A stretch of DNA of 55,667 nt from NCBI GenBank assembly GCA_051889975.1, contig JBJFDJ010000012.1, forward strand, positions 1-55,667. The letters are read 5' to 3'. The stretch comes from UBA9845 sp051889975 (GTDB lineage: Bacteria > Bacillota > Clostridia > Christensenellales > UBA1242). The notes below the pieces were generated by a model that ran no database searches, was not told the DNA's origin, and was given only the letters and a program-made list of their open reading frames with translations. Within the stretch, counting starts at the first letter, position 1. Each line of letters begins with the position of its first letter. This document shows positions 1 to 8,291 of the stretch, in pieces. The position numbers and the translations under genes were made by a program.

Positions 1-35
1 GCAAAATATTCAAATAAAAATGTAACAAAAGCAAC

Positions 36-79
36 AAAAAAGTCCTTAATACAACCCATTGTTGCTAGGGACTTTTTTG
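36..79 (-). terminator. Rho-independent terminator of rnr
   Basis: An inverted repeat pairs AAAAAAGTCC with GGGACTTTTTT across a loop of about 22 bases, just past the rnr stop codon. Read on the minus strand it ends in a run of U, as an intrinsic terminator does. The flanking A and T runs mean it could also work in the other direction. Confidence 0.75.
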
Positions 80-123
80 TTTTATATTAAATAAATGTTT
101 TTACTTTAACATTAATAACTTGA

Positions 124-1365
124 TTACAACAACAAATTATCACTTTCTAGGTTAGTTTTTTCGTTCTTTGATTTTTCATTTTTTAATTCAAAATCAGCTG
201 TGCCAAAAATTGTGTAATTTGATTTGTCAACTTGTGCAATTTTAAAATCAATATAATCGCCAACTCTGTAAACTGCATTGCTGTTTTTATCTTTTAAGGT
301 TTGCAAATCGTTTGATAAAACATATTCTGCATTTAAGCCATTTTTAAGCAAAAGTGATGGGATTTGCATTGTAACGCCCTTGTGCCTTACAACTATTTGG
401 GCTGGTGAAACATTGACAATATATCCATTTATAACTTCATCAAGATGTTTTTCTGCCCACAAACAACACAAGAACTTATCACTTTCTTTTTCGGCTTTTG
501 AAGCTTTGACCTCTTGATTGTTTAAATGCTCGGCAATATATGACAAGTGTTGTTTGTTCTCGGTTGTTTTGCCATATTCTAAGTGTTCGCTGATTATGCG
601 ATGAGCAATTGTGTCACTGTATCTTCTAATTGGTGATGTAAAATGAGTGTAACCCGTTGAAGCCAATCCAAAGTGCCCAATATCTTCGGCAGAATATTTT
701 GCTTTGTCCAAAGTTTGCATAACAACGCTGTTTAAGTATTCTTTTGCAGGTGCGTCTTTTATTTGATGCAACAAGTTTTGATATGACTTGTTTTCCAATG
801 TTAAATTTTGCGAAAAGTTATATTTTTTTAAAACTTCGTTTGCTGAACTCATTTTAAACTTATTTGGTTTGCCATGAACACGATAAATGCCATCAATCTC
901 GTTTTCTTTAAAATACTTTGCTGTTGCTTCGTTTGCAAGAATCATAAACTCTTCAACAACTTTGTGGCTTCGTTCGGTGCCAGTGTTTTCAATTTCTTCA
1001 ACAATATTTTTTTCTTTGTTAAACTTAAATTCTGGTTCAAAGTTTAAAAAGTCCAAACTACCCCTGTTTTTAAGTCTTCGCTCCAAAACATCTGTTACTT
1101 CATACAAAATGTCGGTGTATGGCTTTGCCTGTGCATACTTTTTGTCATAGCCATCTTGTGACAAATGAACTTTTTCGGCGTTTTCATAACTAAATGCCTG
1201 TTTAACATTTATAACAGCCTTTTCAAACTGATAATCAACAATTTTGCCCTTGCTATTTATGTCAATTGTTGTAACCAAAGCCAAACGATCAACACCTTCA
1301 TTTAATGAACAAATGCCGTTTGATAACTCTGGTGGAAGCATTGGATAAACACCACTGCCAAGATA
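124..1365 (-). CDS. rnr: Ribonuclease R (3'-5' exoribonuclease), 3' part only
   Basis: RNase R degrades structured RNA processively from the 3' end in the cytoplasm. The visible part begins inside the catalytic RNB domain with YLGSGVYPMLPPELSNGICS, followed by NEGVDRLAL, and continues through the conserved HFGLASTGYTHFTSPIRRYSD block. It ends in an S1-like RNA-binding region and a short charged tail (KNEKSKNEKTNLES). About 410 residues are seen; family members are about 700-800 residues, so the cold-shock and N-terminal RNB parts, roughly 300 residues, are missing. The upstream edge is an N gap whose 100-base length cannot hold that much coding sequence. The few codons readable beyond the gap do not look like an RNase R start. 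Confidence 0.93.
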   Translation of the reverse strand, partial: YLGSGVYPMLPPELSNGICSLNEGVDRLALVTTIDINSKGKIVDYQFEKAVINVKQAFSYENAEKVHLSQDGYDKKYAQAKPYTDILYEVTDVLERRLKNRGSLDFLNFEPEFKFNKEKNIVEEIENTGTERSHKVVEEFMILANEATAKYFKENEIDGIYRVHGKPNKFKMSSANEVLKKYNFSQNLTLENKSYQNLLHQIKDAPAKEYLNSVVMQTLDKAKYSAEDIGHFGLASTGYTHFTSPIRRYSDTIAHRIISEHLEYGKTTENKQHLSYIAEHLNNQEVKASKAEKESDKFLCCLWAEKHLDEVINGYIVNVSPAQIVVRHKGVTMQIPSLLLKNGLNAEYVLSNDLQTLKDKNSNAVYRVGDYIDFKIAQVDKSNYTIFGTADFELKNEKSKNEKTNLESDNLLL

Positions 1366-1465
1366 NNNNNNNNNNNNNNNNNNNNNNNNNNNNNNNNNNN
1401 NNNNNNNNNNNNNNNNNNNNNNNNNNNNNNNNNNNNNNNNNNNNNNNNNNNNNNNNNNNNNNNNN
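1366..1465. other. Assembly gap (100 N) inside rnr
   Basis: A run of exactly 100 N interrupts rnr. About 300 N-terminal residues of the enzyme are absent, so the true gap is probably near 1 kb and may hide further sequence. Confidence 0.9.
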
Positions 1466-1807
1466 ATAACATAACAAAAAAAGTTTTTCAACACATATTT
1501 AAATTTTTGTTGGTTTTGTTAAAAAAATACTATATTTTGTTGATTTTTGTTTTTTGTTTATGTTGCTATTTTAGCTTTTGATACATTTAATTTTATATAG
1601 AGTTTTTAAAGACTTACATTGCTTTAAAAGCTTTTGATTGATAGTGTTTTTAAATGTTAAAATTTGTTTTAAGCCGTTTACATTTTTTTGGTGTTTTAAT
1701 TAATAAAACAAAAAAATACAAATTAAAAATTAACTTATATAAAAGCAACAAGCAAAAACATATTTAAAATATATTTGTTTTTTTGTTTTTTGTGTTATAA
1801 TACAAAT
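1466..1807. other. AT-rich intergenic region, no gene seen
   Basis: This stretch between the gap and the leucine-rich-repeat gene is very AT-rich and carries only short, unconvincing open frames. The one recognisable signal is the promoter of the next gene at its right edge. Confidence 0.6.
1774..1801 (+). promoter_or_regulatory. Extended -10 promoter, leaderless geometry
   Basis: TGTTATAAT ends at 1801, with a weak -35 (TTTGTT). Six bases, ACAAAT, separate the -10 hexamer from the ATG at 1808, so transcription should begin at or next to the start codon. No Shine-Dalgarno sequence is present. Confidence 0.6.
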
Positions 1808-3112
1808 ATGAAGAAAAATATTTTGGTTAAATTTAACATTTTGTTAATTGTGTTAATGTTTTTGCTTGGCGCTGGTTTTGCATTAAACACCAAACAGCCA
1901 ACAAAAATCGTGTTTGCCGACAGCACCGAAGAGTTAAAAATTGAAAACGACGGCACAGTTATAAGCACAGAACTTTGGGTTGCACTTTACAATGTTTACA
2001 CCGACACTTATAATAATAAACCTGTTGGCGATGTTTTAACACTTGATATGTTTAAAGATTTTCCTGTTAAAATATTAAATTTAAGCACAAATGCACAAGG
2101 TCAAAGTTATGGCATAAGTTCAATTTCTGGTTTGGGCGAATTTGATTTGTCTGCGTTTGACACAATCAATTTAAGTGGCAATCAAATTTATTCTTTGGGC
2201 GATGAATTAACAAACATACAAAATCTTAAAAAACTTGACCTATCTAACAATGCTTTGGGAAGTTTTAAAACTGATATGCTATCAAGTAGCAGTTTAAGCA
2301 GTTTGGAAATTTTAAATTTAAATAGCAATCAAATTTCTGTTTGTGACTTAACAGGTTTAAATGAAAATGTAACAATAGATTTGTCTGGCAACAAGTTGAC
2401 GGCAGATAAGATAACTTTTTCGCAAGCAAATTGCAAAATAAATTTGAACAACAACTATATTTTACAGCCGGATGTTGAACGCTTAAACACAGTTTATGGC
2501 TATCAAGGTGCAAAAAATGGTGATAGTTTTGAAAAGAACACTGATATTTTGTTTTTGGCAGGTGAAGACATTGGTTTTTCAAAAGTTGTAATTTACAAGG
2601 ACGAAGAACTTTTTGACACTTTGACGGATGGGGAAAAAATTACTCTGCCAGTTGGAAATTATCAACTAAAATTTTTAAACAGCAGTGACGCAGAAGTTTT
2701 GGACGCAATTAGCTTTAAAGTTTTGCTACCAAAAGTTACAGCAAAATTGTTTGTTGATGGCAAAGAAATAGAATGGACAAGCATGCTCACTCAAAACACA
2801 ACAATCAAATTTTTTGGTGAAGATGGCGCAGAAATTTTTGTTTCGGCTAACAGTGGCGAAACAACAAACATCACCGAATATGAAATAACTCAAAACGGAA
2901 CTATGATAATTACGGTTTATCAAACAAAAGATGGTTACAGAAGCAACACTACAAGTTTTTATTTTACTGTTAAAAAATCAATGTTAAGCAATTGGATAAT
3001 ACTTGGAGTTGGAGTGATTGGATTTGTTTTGTTGTATTTTGTTTTTAAATACATTTTAAACGGCATCATCATCAAAAGTGCAAAAACAAATTTAAAAGGA
3101 AAGCTTGACTGA
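1808..3112 (+). CDS. Membrane-anchored leucine-rich-repeat surface protein
   Basis: The function is unknown. The N-terminus has a signal peptide (two Lys, then a hydrophobic stretch to about residue 25). Residues about 105-210 hold degenerate leucine-rich repeats such as INLSGNQIYSLG, KKLDLSNNALG and LEILNLNSNQIS. These are followed by beta-rich Ig-like sequence, a C-terminal transmembrane helix (WIILGVGVIGFVLLYFVFKYI) cut here as WIILGVGVIGFVLLYF, and a basic cytoplasmic tail. The ATG at 1808 is chosen over an upstream in-frame ATG at 1775 because the -10 box lies between them. The TGA stop overlaps the ATG of the next gene (ATGA-type overlap), so the two are probably co-translated. LRR proteins anchored this way usually act in adhesion or envelope binding; that role is inference. 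Confidence 0.8.
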   Translation: MKKNILVKFNILLIVLMFLLGAGFALNTKQPTKIVFADSTEELKIENDGTVISTELWVALYNVYTDTYNNKPVGDVLTLDMFKDFPVKILNLSTNAQGQSYGISSISGLGEFDLSAFDTINLSGNQIYSLGDELTNIQNLKKLDLSNNALGSFKTDMLSSSSLSSLEILNLNSNQISVCDLTGLNENVTIDLSGNKLTADKITFSQANCKINLNNNYILQPDVERLNTVYGYQGAKNGDSFEKNTDILFLAGEDIGFSKVVIYKDEELFDTLTDGEKITLPVGNYQLKFLNSSDAEVLDAISFKVLLPKVTAKLFVDGKEIEWTSMLTQNTTIKFFGEDGAEIFVSANSGETTNITEYEITQNGTMIITVYQTKDGYRSNTTSFYFTVKKSMLSNWIILGVGVIGFVLLYFVFKYILNGIIIKSAKTNLKGKLD

Positions 3113-3960
3113 TGCAAAAGATACAATTTACAAACGATGCAAATCAGTTTGTGTTTGATGCAATTTTAAAACACAAGCCAAACTTAAATTATCAAATTTT
3201 AAACACTATTTTGCGAAAAAAAGATATTCGTGTAAACAACAAAAAAATTGCAAGCAATCAGCAAGTAAGCTTTGGTGACGAGATTTGTTTGTTTTTGCCA
3301 GACAAAAAGCAAACGGATGTAAAAGTTGTTTTTGAAAACGAACAAATTATCATTGTTTTTAAGCCACAAGGGGTTGAAGTTACAAAAACAGACAAAGCAT
3401 TTTTGCAAAGCGAATGTTTGGAAGATATATTTGATGGTTTTTATGCCTGTCACAGATTGGACAAAAACACCGAAGGGTTGGTTGTGCTTGCAAAAAATGA
3501 AAAAATAAGAGATGTTATGTTTGAATGCTTTAAACAGCACAAAATACAAAAAAACTACAAAACTATTGCCTTTGGCAACATAAAAAAGCAAGAACAATTT
3601 GTTGACTATCACAAAAAGCAAAATGACAAAGTTTACATCTTTGACAAAGCACAAAAAGATTGTAGCAAAGTTATAACCAGTTATGTTTTGGAACAAACTA
3701 ACGGCGAATTATCTCTTTTGGATGTTAACATTCAAACGGGCAAAACTCATCAAATAAGGGCGCAACTTGCACATCACGGCATATTTATTTTGGGCGATGA
3801 AAGATATGGCAAAAAAGAGATAAACAAAAAATACAAAACAAAAAAACAACTGCTTTGCGCCTACAAACTAAATTTTGTTGATATGCCAAAAATTTTGCAA
3901 AACTTAAACAACAAAACAGTTGTGGCTAGTCCAACATTTTTAAACAAATTTGGGTTTTAA
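3112..3960 (+). CDS. RluA-family pseudouridine synthase with S4 domain
   Basis: The enzyme isomerises uridines in rRNA or tRNA to pseudouridine. Residues about 1-65 look like an S4 RNA-binding domain (ILRKKDIRVNNKKIA). The catalytic signature HRLDKNTEGLVVLAKN, with the catalytic Asp in RLD, lies near residue 115, and GKTHQIRAQLAHHG and GDERYGK follow as in RluC/RluD proteins. At 282 residues it is of normal length. It overlaps the stop of the LRR gene by one base (ATGA). Which uridine it modifies cannot be read from sequence, so no specific Rlu name is given. Confidence 0.9.
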   Translation: MQKIQFTNDANQFVFDAILKHKPNLNYQILNTILRKKDIRVNNKKIASNQQVSFGDEICLFLPDKKQTDVKVVFENEQIIIVFKPQGVEVTKTDKAFLQSECLEDIFDGFYACHRLDKNTEGLVVLAKNEKIRDVMFECFKQHKIQKNYKTIAFGNIKKQEQFVDYHKKQNDKVYIFDKAQKDCSKVITSYVLEQTNGELSLLDVNIQTGKTHQIRAQLAHHGIFILGDERYGKKEINKKYKTKKQLLCAYKLNFVDMPKILQNLNNKTVVASPTFLNKFGF

Positions 3961-3968
3961 AACAAAAA

Positions 3969-4012
3969 ATGTCTATTAAAAATTTGATTGAATATTGATT
4001 TTAATAGACATT
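3969..4012 (+). terminator. Inverted repeat after the pseudouridine synthase gene
   Basis: AATGTCTATTAAAA and TTTTAATAGACATT form a perfect 14-bp stem with a 16-base loop, just past the stop codon. The following T tract is poor, so it may be a weak terminator or an mRNA-end stabiliser. Confidence 0.5.
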
Positions 4013-4126
4013 AAAACTTTTAAAATTTTAAGCATTAATTTAAAAACTAAATTAATTATAAAATGAATTATAACATATCAAAAAAATATAATAAAATTTT
4101 TAATAACTTAAGCAAAAGCAAAAAAA

Positions 4127-4166
4127 TAAAATAAAATAAAATAAAATAAAATAAAATAAAATAAAA
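4127..4166. repeat. Pentanucleotide microsatellite (TAAAA)8
   Basis: Eight uninterrupted TAAAA units lie in the non-coding space between two convergent genes. It looks like slippage in AT-rich DNA and no function is apparent. Confidence 0.9.
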
Positions 4167-4177
4167 ATTTAAATAAT

Positions 4178-4217
4178 AAAAAAGAATTGAAATTTGTTGT
4201 TTTTCAATTCTTTTTTT
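4178..4217. terminator. Bidirectional terminator between convergent genes
   Basis: GAATTGAAA pairs with TTTCAATTC across a short loop. An A run precedes the stem and a T run follows it, so it can terminate both the rightward pseudouridine synthase transcript and the leftward jag operon. Confidence 0.75.
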
Positions 4218-4326
4218 ATGTTATGTTTTGTTTGATAAAACTTGTTTATATAGGTTATTTTTTGTAATTATTTTTTTAATAAAAATAAGTAAAAATTACA
4301 AAACAAAAATAGTTTTTAAAAAGCAC

Positions 4327-5223
4327 TTATATTATTTTGCTTTTTTTTGTTACAATCAATCTTCTGTGTGGTTCTTCGCCTTCACTGTGAGTTTCAACAG
4401 AACTATAATTTTGAAGTTCGGTGTGAATAATGCGTCTTTCATAGGCGTTCATAGGTTCAAACTTGTGTGCTCTGCCAGTTGCTTCAACTTTTCCGGCAAT
4501 CTTAATTGCCAAATCTCTTAATTGTTGCTCGCGTTTCTTTTTGTAATCTCCTGCATCAACAACAACTCGTTTTGCGTTTTTGTTGCGCTTTTGTTCAACA
4601 ATATTTGCAAGATATTGAATTGCACTTAAACATTCGCCACGATATCCAATAACACTGCCAGCGTCTTCTGTTTCTATGGTAACTTGACTGTTGTCTTTTG
4701 TTTCTTTTAATTTAACATCTGCAACCAAATTCATTGCACTTAACAAACCTTTAACAAATTCAACGCTTGTTTCGTTGTTTTTTAACACTTTTGCAGGTTG
4801 TTCATTTGTAGCATTTTGAACTTCTGTTTTGTTTTGCTCGTTAGCAACTTCTTGTTGCTCGGCTTTTGCTTGTTTGCTGTTATTGTTGTCAACTTTTGAT
4901 TGCTCGGTTTTTGATACGCTTTCTTTTGTCATATCTTGTTTTGCCACTGCGCTTTCGTTTGTTTTGCCAAAAGTTGTTTGAGTTTTAATATCTTTTTGTT
5001 CGCTTTTTGTTTCGACTTTTTTAACATCTGTTTTTGGTTGTTCTTTTCTAAAATTTGTGATTTCTGGCTTGTCTTCAATATTAATAACTATTTTTGCCTT
5101 TTTAAACAATCCACCTTCGCTGATGATTTTTATGTCAACATCTTCTTGTTTTTTGTTTAAGGTTTCAAGCCCTAACTTTATTGCTTTGTCAACTGACTTT
5201 GCTGAAAATTCATAACTTCTCAT
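4327..5223 (-). CDS. jag: Jag/KhpB RNA-binding protein (SpoIIIJ-associated)
   Basis: Jag/KhpB is a cytoplasmic RNA-binding protein linked to cell elongation and division, and it travels with YidC. The N-terminal Jag_N domain (FSAKSVDKAIKLGLETLNKK, then EGGLFKKAKI) covers residues 1-55. A long low-complexity Lys/Glu/Thr/Gln linker runs to about 150. A KH-II domain with VIGYRGECLSAIQYLAN follows, and an R3H domain (ERRIIHTELQNYSSVETHSE, ending GEEPHRRLIV) closes the protein. At 298 residues it is longer than many homologues because of the linker. It is the last gene of the operon, 12 bases after yidC. Confidence 0.95.
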   Translation of the reverse strand: MRSYEFSAKSVDKAIKLGLETLNKKQEDVDIKIISEGGLFKKAKIVINIEDKPEITNFRKEQPKTDVKKVETKSEQKDIKTQTTFGKTNESAVAKQDMTKESVSKTEQSKVDNNNSKQAKAEQQEVANEQNKTEVQNATNEQPAKVLKNNETSVEFVKGLLSAMNLVADVKLKETKDNSQVTIETEDAGSVIGYRGECLSAIQYLANIVEQKRNKNAKRVVVDAGDYKKKREQQLRDLAIKIAGKVEATGRAHKFEPMNAYERRIIHTELQNYSSVETHSEGEEPHRRLIVTKKSKII

Positions 5224-5235
5224 AATTCTTCTCCA

Positions 5236-6522
5236 TTATTCAACTCTTACATAATCTGCAACAACTGTTTTTGTTTTCTTTTTGTCTTTGCCACTATCTA
5301 TTTTGTTGTTTATTAAATTGATTAAAATATTAAATATAATACTTAAAATGCTGTTTGTAACGATGTAAAGTGCAAACATACTTGTGTAGCCAATTGTGAA
5401 CACAATCATAAGCACTGCAAGAAAAGCACCTGATATCCATTTTGTTTTTGCACCTTTAACTTCGTTGCCTTTTTTGTCCTTGCCCTTAACACCAACTGTT
5501 GATAAAAATTGTGAAAGGAAAGTTATTGCGCCAGAAAGAATAACCAAAATTAAGTAGCCGTTCCACTGTCCATCATATTTTTGATTTATACCTGCTGTTA
5601 CAACATCAAAGTCTGCTTTAAATTTTGCCAATGCTGTTTCGGTTGCAACTGCGCTGATGTTTTTGCCTTCTGTAACAAGAGCTGTGTCGGCATAGACAAT
5701 GTTGCAAGGAGTTTCATAGCCTTCAATTAAAATTGTTGATGGGTCGGTTGAAGGGTCAGCGCTTGGAATTGCGTAAACATTTAAGTTGACATCAACATAA
5801 GGCACAGAAGTGTCTGTTGACAACATAACCATGTTGTAAAAATCACTTTCGGCATTTGTTTCAACATAAAATTTTGAACCTGTTGTGCTTATGAACTCAT
5901 CTGCTGTTGGGAACACGCTTGACCAATTGTCTGGCCTCCAAATATTTTTTATCCACAAAAATCCTTGACGAACTTCATCATATTTTGTGGCAACTGCATT
6001 TTGTGCTGTTGCTTTTGCATAGGCTTCAACGCTGTCATAAATTGAAGTGTCATAATCAGTTTCGGCTAAACTTTGTTTATATACAACCGAATATTCTGTT
6101 TGCAATTGATAGTATTCGTAGTTTATTTGAGTTCGGCTGATTGAGCCAAGCCCATTAAACAAAGTAATAAACACAAGCAATGTTAAAACCATATAAACGA
6201 GCATAACACCACAACTTGATGTTGGGCTCATGCCGTGTTTTTTGTATAGTTCTGCCGTCTTTTGTTGACCTAGTTCACTGTTGCCATATTTTTGCTTTAT
6301 TTTTTCAAGCTCTGGTTGCATTTCGGCTTGTTTTAAACTCATTTTTCGCGTAACTGACCTTTGCCAAAAATCAACAGGAAGCAACAACAATTTTAAAATT
6401 AATGTTAGCAAAATTATTGCAACTGCAATGTTGCCAACTCCACTTAGCCACTTGATAATTGTTTCCCACACACCACTTGCTGGCCATTGAAGTGGTGCAA
6501 GCATATTGCTTATAAAATCCAT
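5236..6522 (-). CDS. yidC: YidC/Oxa1/SpoIIIJ membrane insertase with enlarged external loop
   Basis: YidC inserts proteins into the cytoplasmic membrane, alone or with SecYEG. TM1 (about 30-50) is followed by the cytoplasmic hairpin with the conserved LPVDFWQRSVTRKMSLKQ segment. TM2 ends near residue 125 and two or three TMs lie between about 320 and 410. The loop after TM2 is roughly 190 residues. It keeps the expected FLWIKNIWRPDNW segment but carries over 100 extra residues rich in Thr, Ser, Asp and Ala. No signal peptide or lipobox is evident, unlike many Gram-positive YidC proteins. The C-terminus is basic (GKDKKKTKT), typical of ribosome contact. It overlaps yidD by 13 bases. Confidence 0.93.
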   Translation of the reverse strand: MDFISNMLAPLQWPASGVWETIIKWLSGVGNIAVAIILLTLILKLLLLPVDFWQRSVTRKMSLKQAEMQPELEKIKQKYGNSELGQQKTAELYKKHGMSPTSSCGVMLVYMVLTLLVFITLFNGLGSISRTQINYEYYQLQTEYSVVYKQSLAETDYDTSIYDSVEAYAKATAQNAVATKYDEVRQGFLWIKNIWRPDNWSSVFPTADEFISTTGSKFYVETNAESDFYNMVMLSTDTSVPYVDVNLNVYAIPSADPSTDPSTILIEGYETPCNIVYADTALVTEGKNISAVATETALAKFKADFDVVTAGINQKYDGQWNGYLILVILSGAITFLSQFLSTVGVKGKDKKGNEVKGAKTKWISGAFLAVLMIVFTIGYTSMFALYIVTNSILSIIFNILINLINNKIDSGKDKKKTKTVVADYVRVE

Positions 6523-6785
6523 TTTATATCTCCTTTTATGTTGTCGGGAACGGGGTCATACCCACCCTTTGATTTTGGGTTGCACCTAAGCAACCTTTTA
6601 AATAATAAAAAACTCCCCTTAAATGGTCCAAATCTTTTAATTGCCATAACGCCATAAGTTGAACATGATGGTGTATATTTGCAAGATTTTGGAAGAAGTG
6701 GGGAGATTAAAATCTTATACAAATAAATAATTGCAAGCAATAATATTTTTATTGGATAAAATATTATATTAAATAACTTATTCAT
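6510..6785 (-). CDS. yidD: YidD membrane protein insertion efficiency factor
   Basis: YidD is a small membrane-associated protein that assists YidC-dependent insertion. The family core YKILISPLLPKSCKYTPSCS is present, followed by YGVMAIKRFGPFKG, CNPKSKGGYDPVP and a hydrophobic N-terminal helix. At 91 residues it is of normal length. It overlaps both neighbours (8 bases with rnpA, 13 with yidC), so translation is tightly coupled. Confidence 0.95.
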   Translation of the reverse strand: MNKLFNIIFYPIKILLLAIIYLYKILISPLLPKSCKYTPSCSTYGVMAIKRFGPFKGSFLLFKRLLRCNPKSKGGYDPVPDNIKGDIKWIL

Positions 6786-7122
6786 CTTTAATAAAAAGCC
6801 CTGATTTTTTTAGCAAAAATTCAACTTCTTTAACAATTGTTGAAAATTCGACATCAACTATTTGTGGCTTTGCAACAAAAATTAACGTGTGATTTTGTGC
6901 AATGTTGTTTTGATAAATGCGAACTGCCTCTTTGATTCGCCTTTTAACTTTGTTTCGCACAACTGCTTTGCCAACTTTTTTTGTGACAGAAAAACCAACC
7001 TTATAGTCTTTTGCCCAACTTGAATTAAACACAAGTATCAAATTTTTGCCATAACATTTTTGTCCGTTTTTAAAAGTCCAGTTAAATTGTTTTCGTTTTT
7101 TTAATCTGTTTTCTTTTTTCAT
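6778..7122 (-). CDS. rnpA: Ribonuclease P protein component
   Basis: RnpA binds RNase P RNA and helps process the 5' end of pre-tRNAs. The sequence opens MKKENRLKKRKQFNWTFKNG and contains the RNR-type motif in KVGKAVVRNKVKRRIKEAVR. The start at 7122 is preferred over an upstream in-frame ATG at 7152 because the family begins near MKKxxRLKK. Length is 114 residues. It lies between rpmH and yidD, the standard order. Confidence 0.95.
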   Translation of the reverse strand: MKKENRLKKRKQFNWTFKNGQKCYGKNLILVFNSSWAKDYKVGFSVTKKVGKAVVRNKVKRRIKEAVRIYQNNIAQNHTLIFVAKPQIVDVEFSTIVKEVEFLLKKSGLFIKDE

Positions 7123-7167
7123 AAACTGCCCATATAAACAAAATAAAAGCACTTTTGTGCTTTTTGA

Positions 7168-7311
7168 CTATTTATGTTTAACTGTTAAAACTTTGCGACC
7201 ACGACGACGGCGACGAGAGAGAACTTGTCTACCCTTTTTTGTAGCCATTCTTTGTCTAAAACCATGAACTTTTATTCTGTGTCTTTTCTTTGGTTGATAT
7301 GTTCTTTTCAT
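7168..7311 (-). CDS. rpmH: Ribosomal protein bL34
   Basis: The 47-residue product begins MKRTYQPKKRHRIKVHGFRQ, continues RMATKKGRQV and ends in an Arg-rich stretch and KVLTVKHK. This matches bL34, a small structural protein of the large ribosomal subunit. An AAAGGAG ribosome binding site precedes the ATG. It is the first gene of the leftward rpmH-rnpA-yidD-yidC-jag operon and starts at the edge of the origin-like non-coding region. Confidence 0.97.
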   Translation of the reverse strand: MKRTYQPKKRHRIKVHGFRQRMATKKGRQVLSRRRRRGRKVLTVKHK

Positions 7312-8087
7312 TATTGCACTCCTTTATTTGATAACTGATTAACTTTATATTTAACTAACTTAATTGGTATGACATAAAAAAGTCATACTTTTTTGATAAA
7401 GCAAAACAAGTATATAACTAAATTGGCTGTTTTGTCAAGCACAAAAAACATATTGACATATTTTTTTAAAAAAGAGTTATGTTTGTTTATGTCAAAACTA
7501 CAATGCCTATTTGATTTTAAAGTTAAATATTATTTAATTATTATTAACATTATTTTAAAGTTTTGTAAAATTTTGTTTTATTCATTTTAAATAAATGACA
7601 TCATTTTACATTTTAATATTTATTTTGTTATAAATTTTTGCAAATTGTTTTTAAACTTGCTTGCGTTTGCCTTTTTATTTTTTTATTATTAAATAATATT
7701 ATTAATATTAATGATTGTGTAAATGTGGACAACTTTTTATTTTGGTAAAAAAAGTTAGATAAATCACAAAAAGTTTTCGCAAAAACACAAAAATAATTGT
7801 GCAATTTATGTGCAATTCTTGTTGGCAGAAATACACATTTGCACAAAAATGCATTTTTTGTTGTGTTTTGTTGAAATTTTTCTTTTTTTGTATTAATGAT
7901 TTTGTTAATTAAAATTATTGTTGTTTTAAAAATTGATATTGTGTTTTAAATCAAAATTTTTGCCACTTAAATAAATTATATTTAAAAGCAAGTTTTTAAA
8001 GTTTTTGCTGGATTTTTATTTGTTTGCGTTTGGTAAAATTTTGTCTTTGCAAATGCGATTTTTGGTTTTGAAAAATATTAACCCAAG

Positions 8088-8147
8088 AGCATTTAAATAT
8101 GCTGATGTAAGTTTATTAAAACTTTACTATAATTTGTTTGTTTGCAC
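8088..8147 (+). repeat. Dispersed intergenic repeat, copy R1 (full length)
   Basis: A 60-base sequence runs from AGCATTTAAATATGCTGATG, through AGTTTATTAAAACTT and TATAATTTG, to GTTTGCAC. It matches the reverse complement of 21325-21384 at 53 of 60 positions by eye. Shorter copies lie near 25.3, 27.6, 30.5, 37.6 and 47.0 kb, all outside genes. Confidence 0.8.
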
Positions 8148-8232
8148 GAGAAAATTGAAATTGTTTTGTGTTTTTGTTACAAAAATAAAAACAAAATTTA
8201 ACTTAAAAAAGGTCAAAAGTTTTTGCTATTGA

Positions 8233-8261
8233 TTGCTTTTGTTTTGTTGATGTGATATAAT
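8233..8261 (+). promoter_or_regulatory. dnaN promoter
   Basis: TTGCTT and TATAAT are separated by 17 bases, and the -10 is extended (TGATATAAT). The predicted start near 8268 leaves a short leader that includes the ribosome binding site. Confidence 0.65.
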
Positions 8262-8291
8262 ATGTTACATATATTTATATTGGAGATTTAT

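Larger units (their letters stand above)
7312..8291. other. Large AT-rich intergenic region, candidate oriC
   Basis: Almost 1 kb without a convincing gene lies between the divergent rpmH and dnaN. Positions 7710-7850 hold a cluster of near-matches to the DnaA box TTATNCACA: TGTGTAAAT, TGTGGACAA (one mismatch), TAAATCACA, AAATACACA and ATTTGCACA. An A/T-only stretch at 7680-7715 next to them could be the unwinding element. Gene direction flips here, leftward on the left and mostly rightward on the right. No perfect box was found, so this is a candidate only. The right part holds one copy of the dispersed intergenic repeat and the dnaN promoter. Confidence 0.5.

Noticed and set aside
7393..8232. 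Several open frames of 65-75 codons in the origin-like region
   Set aside because: They are Phe/Lys/Asn-rich translations of A/T runs without ribosome binding sites, overlap on both strands, and one overlaps the dispersed repeat.
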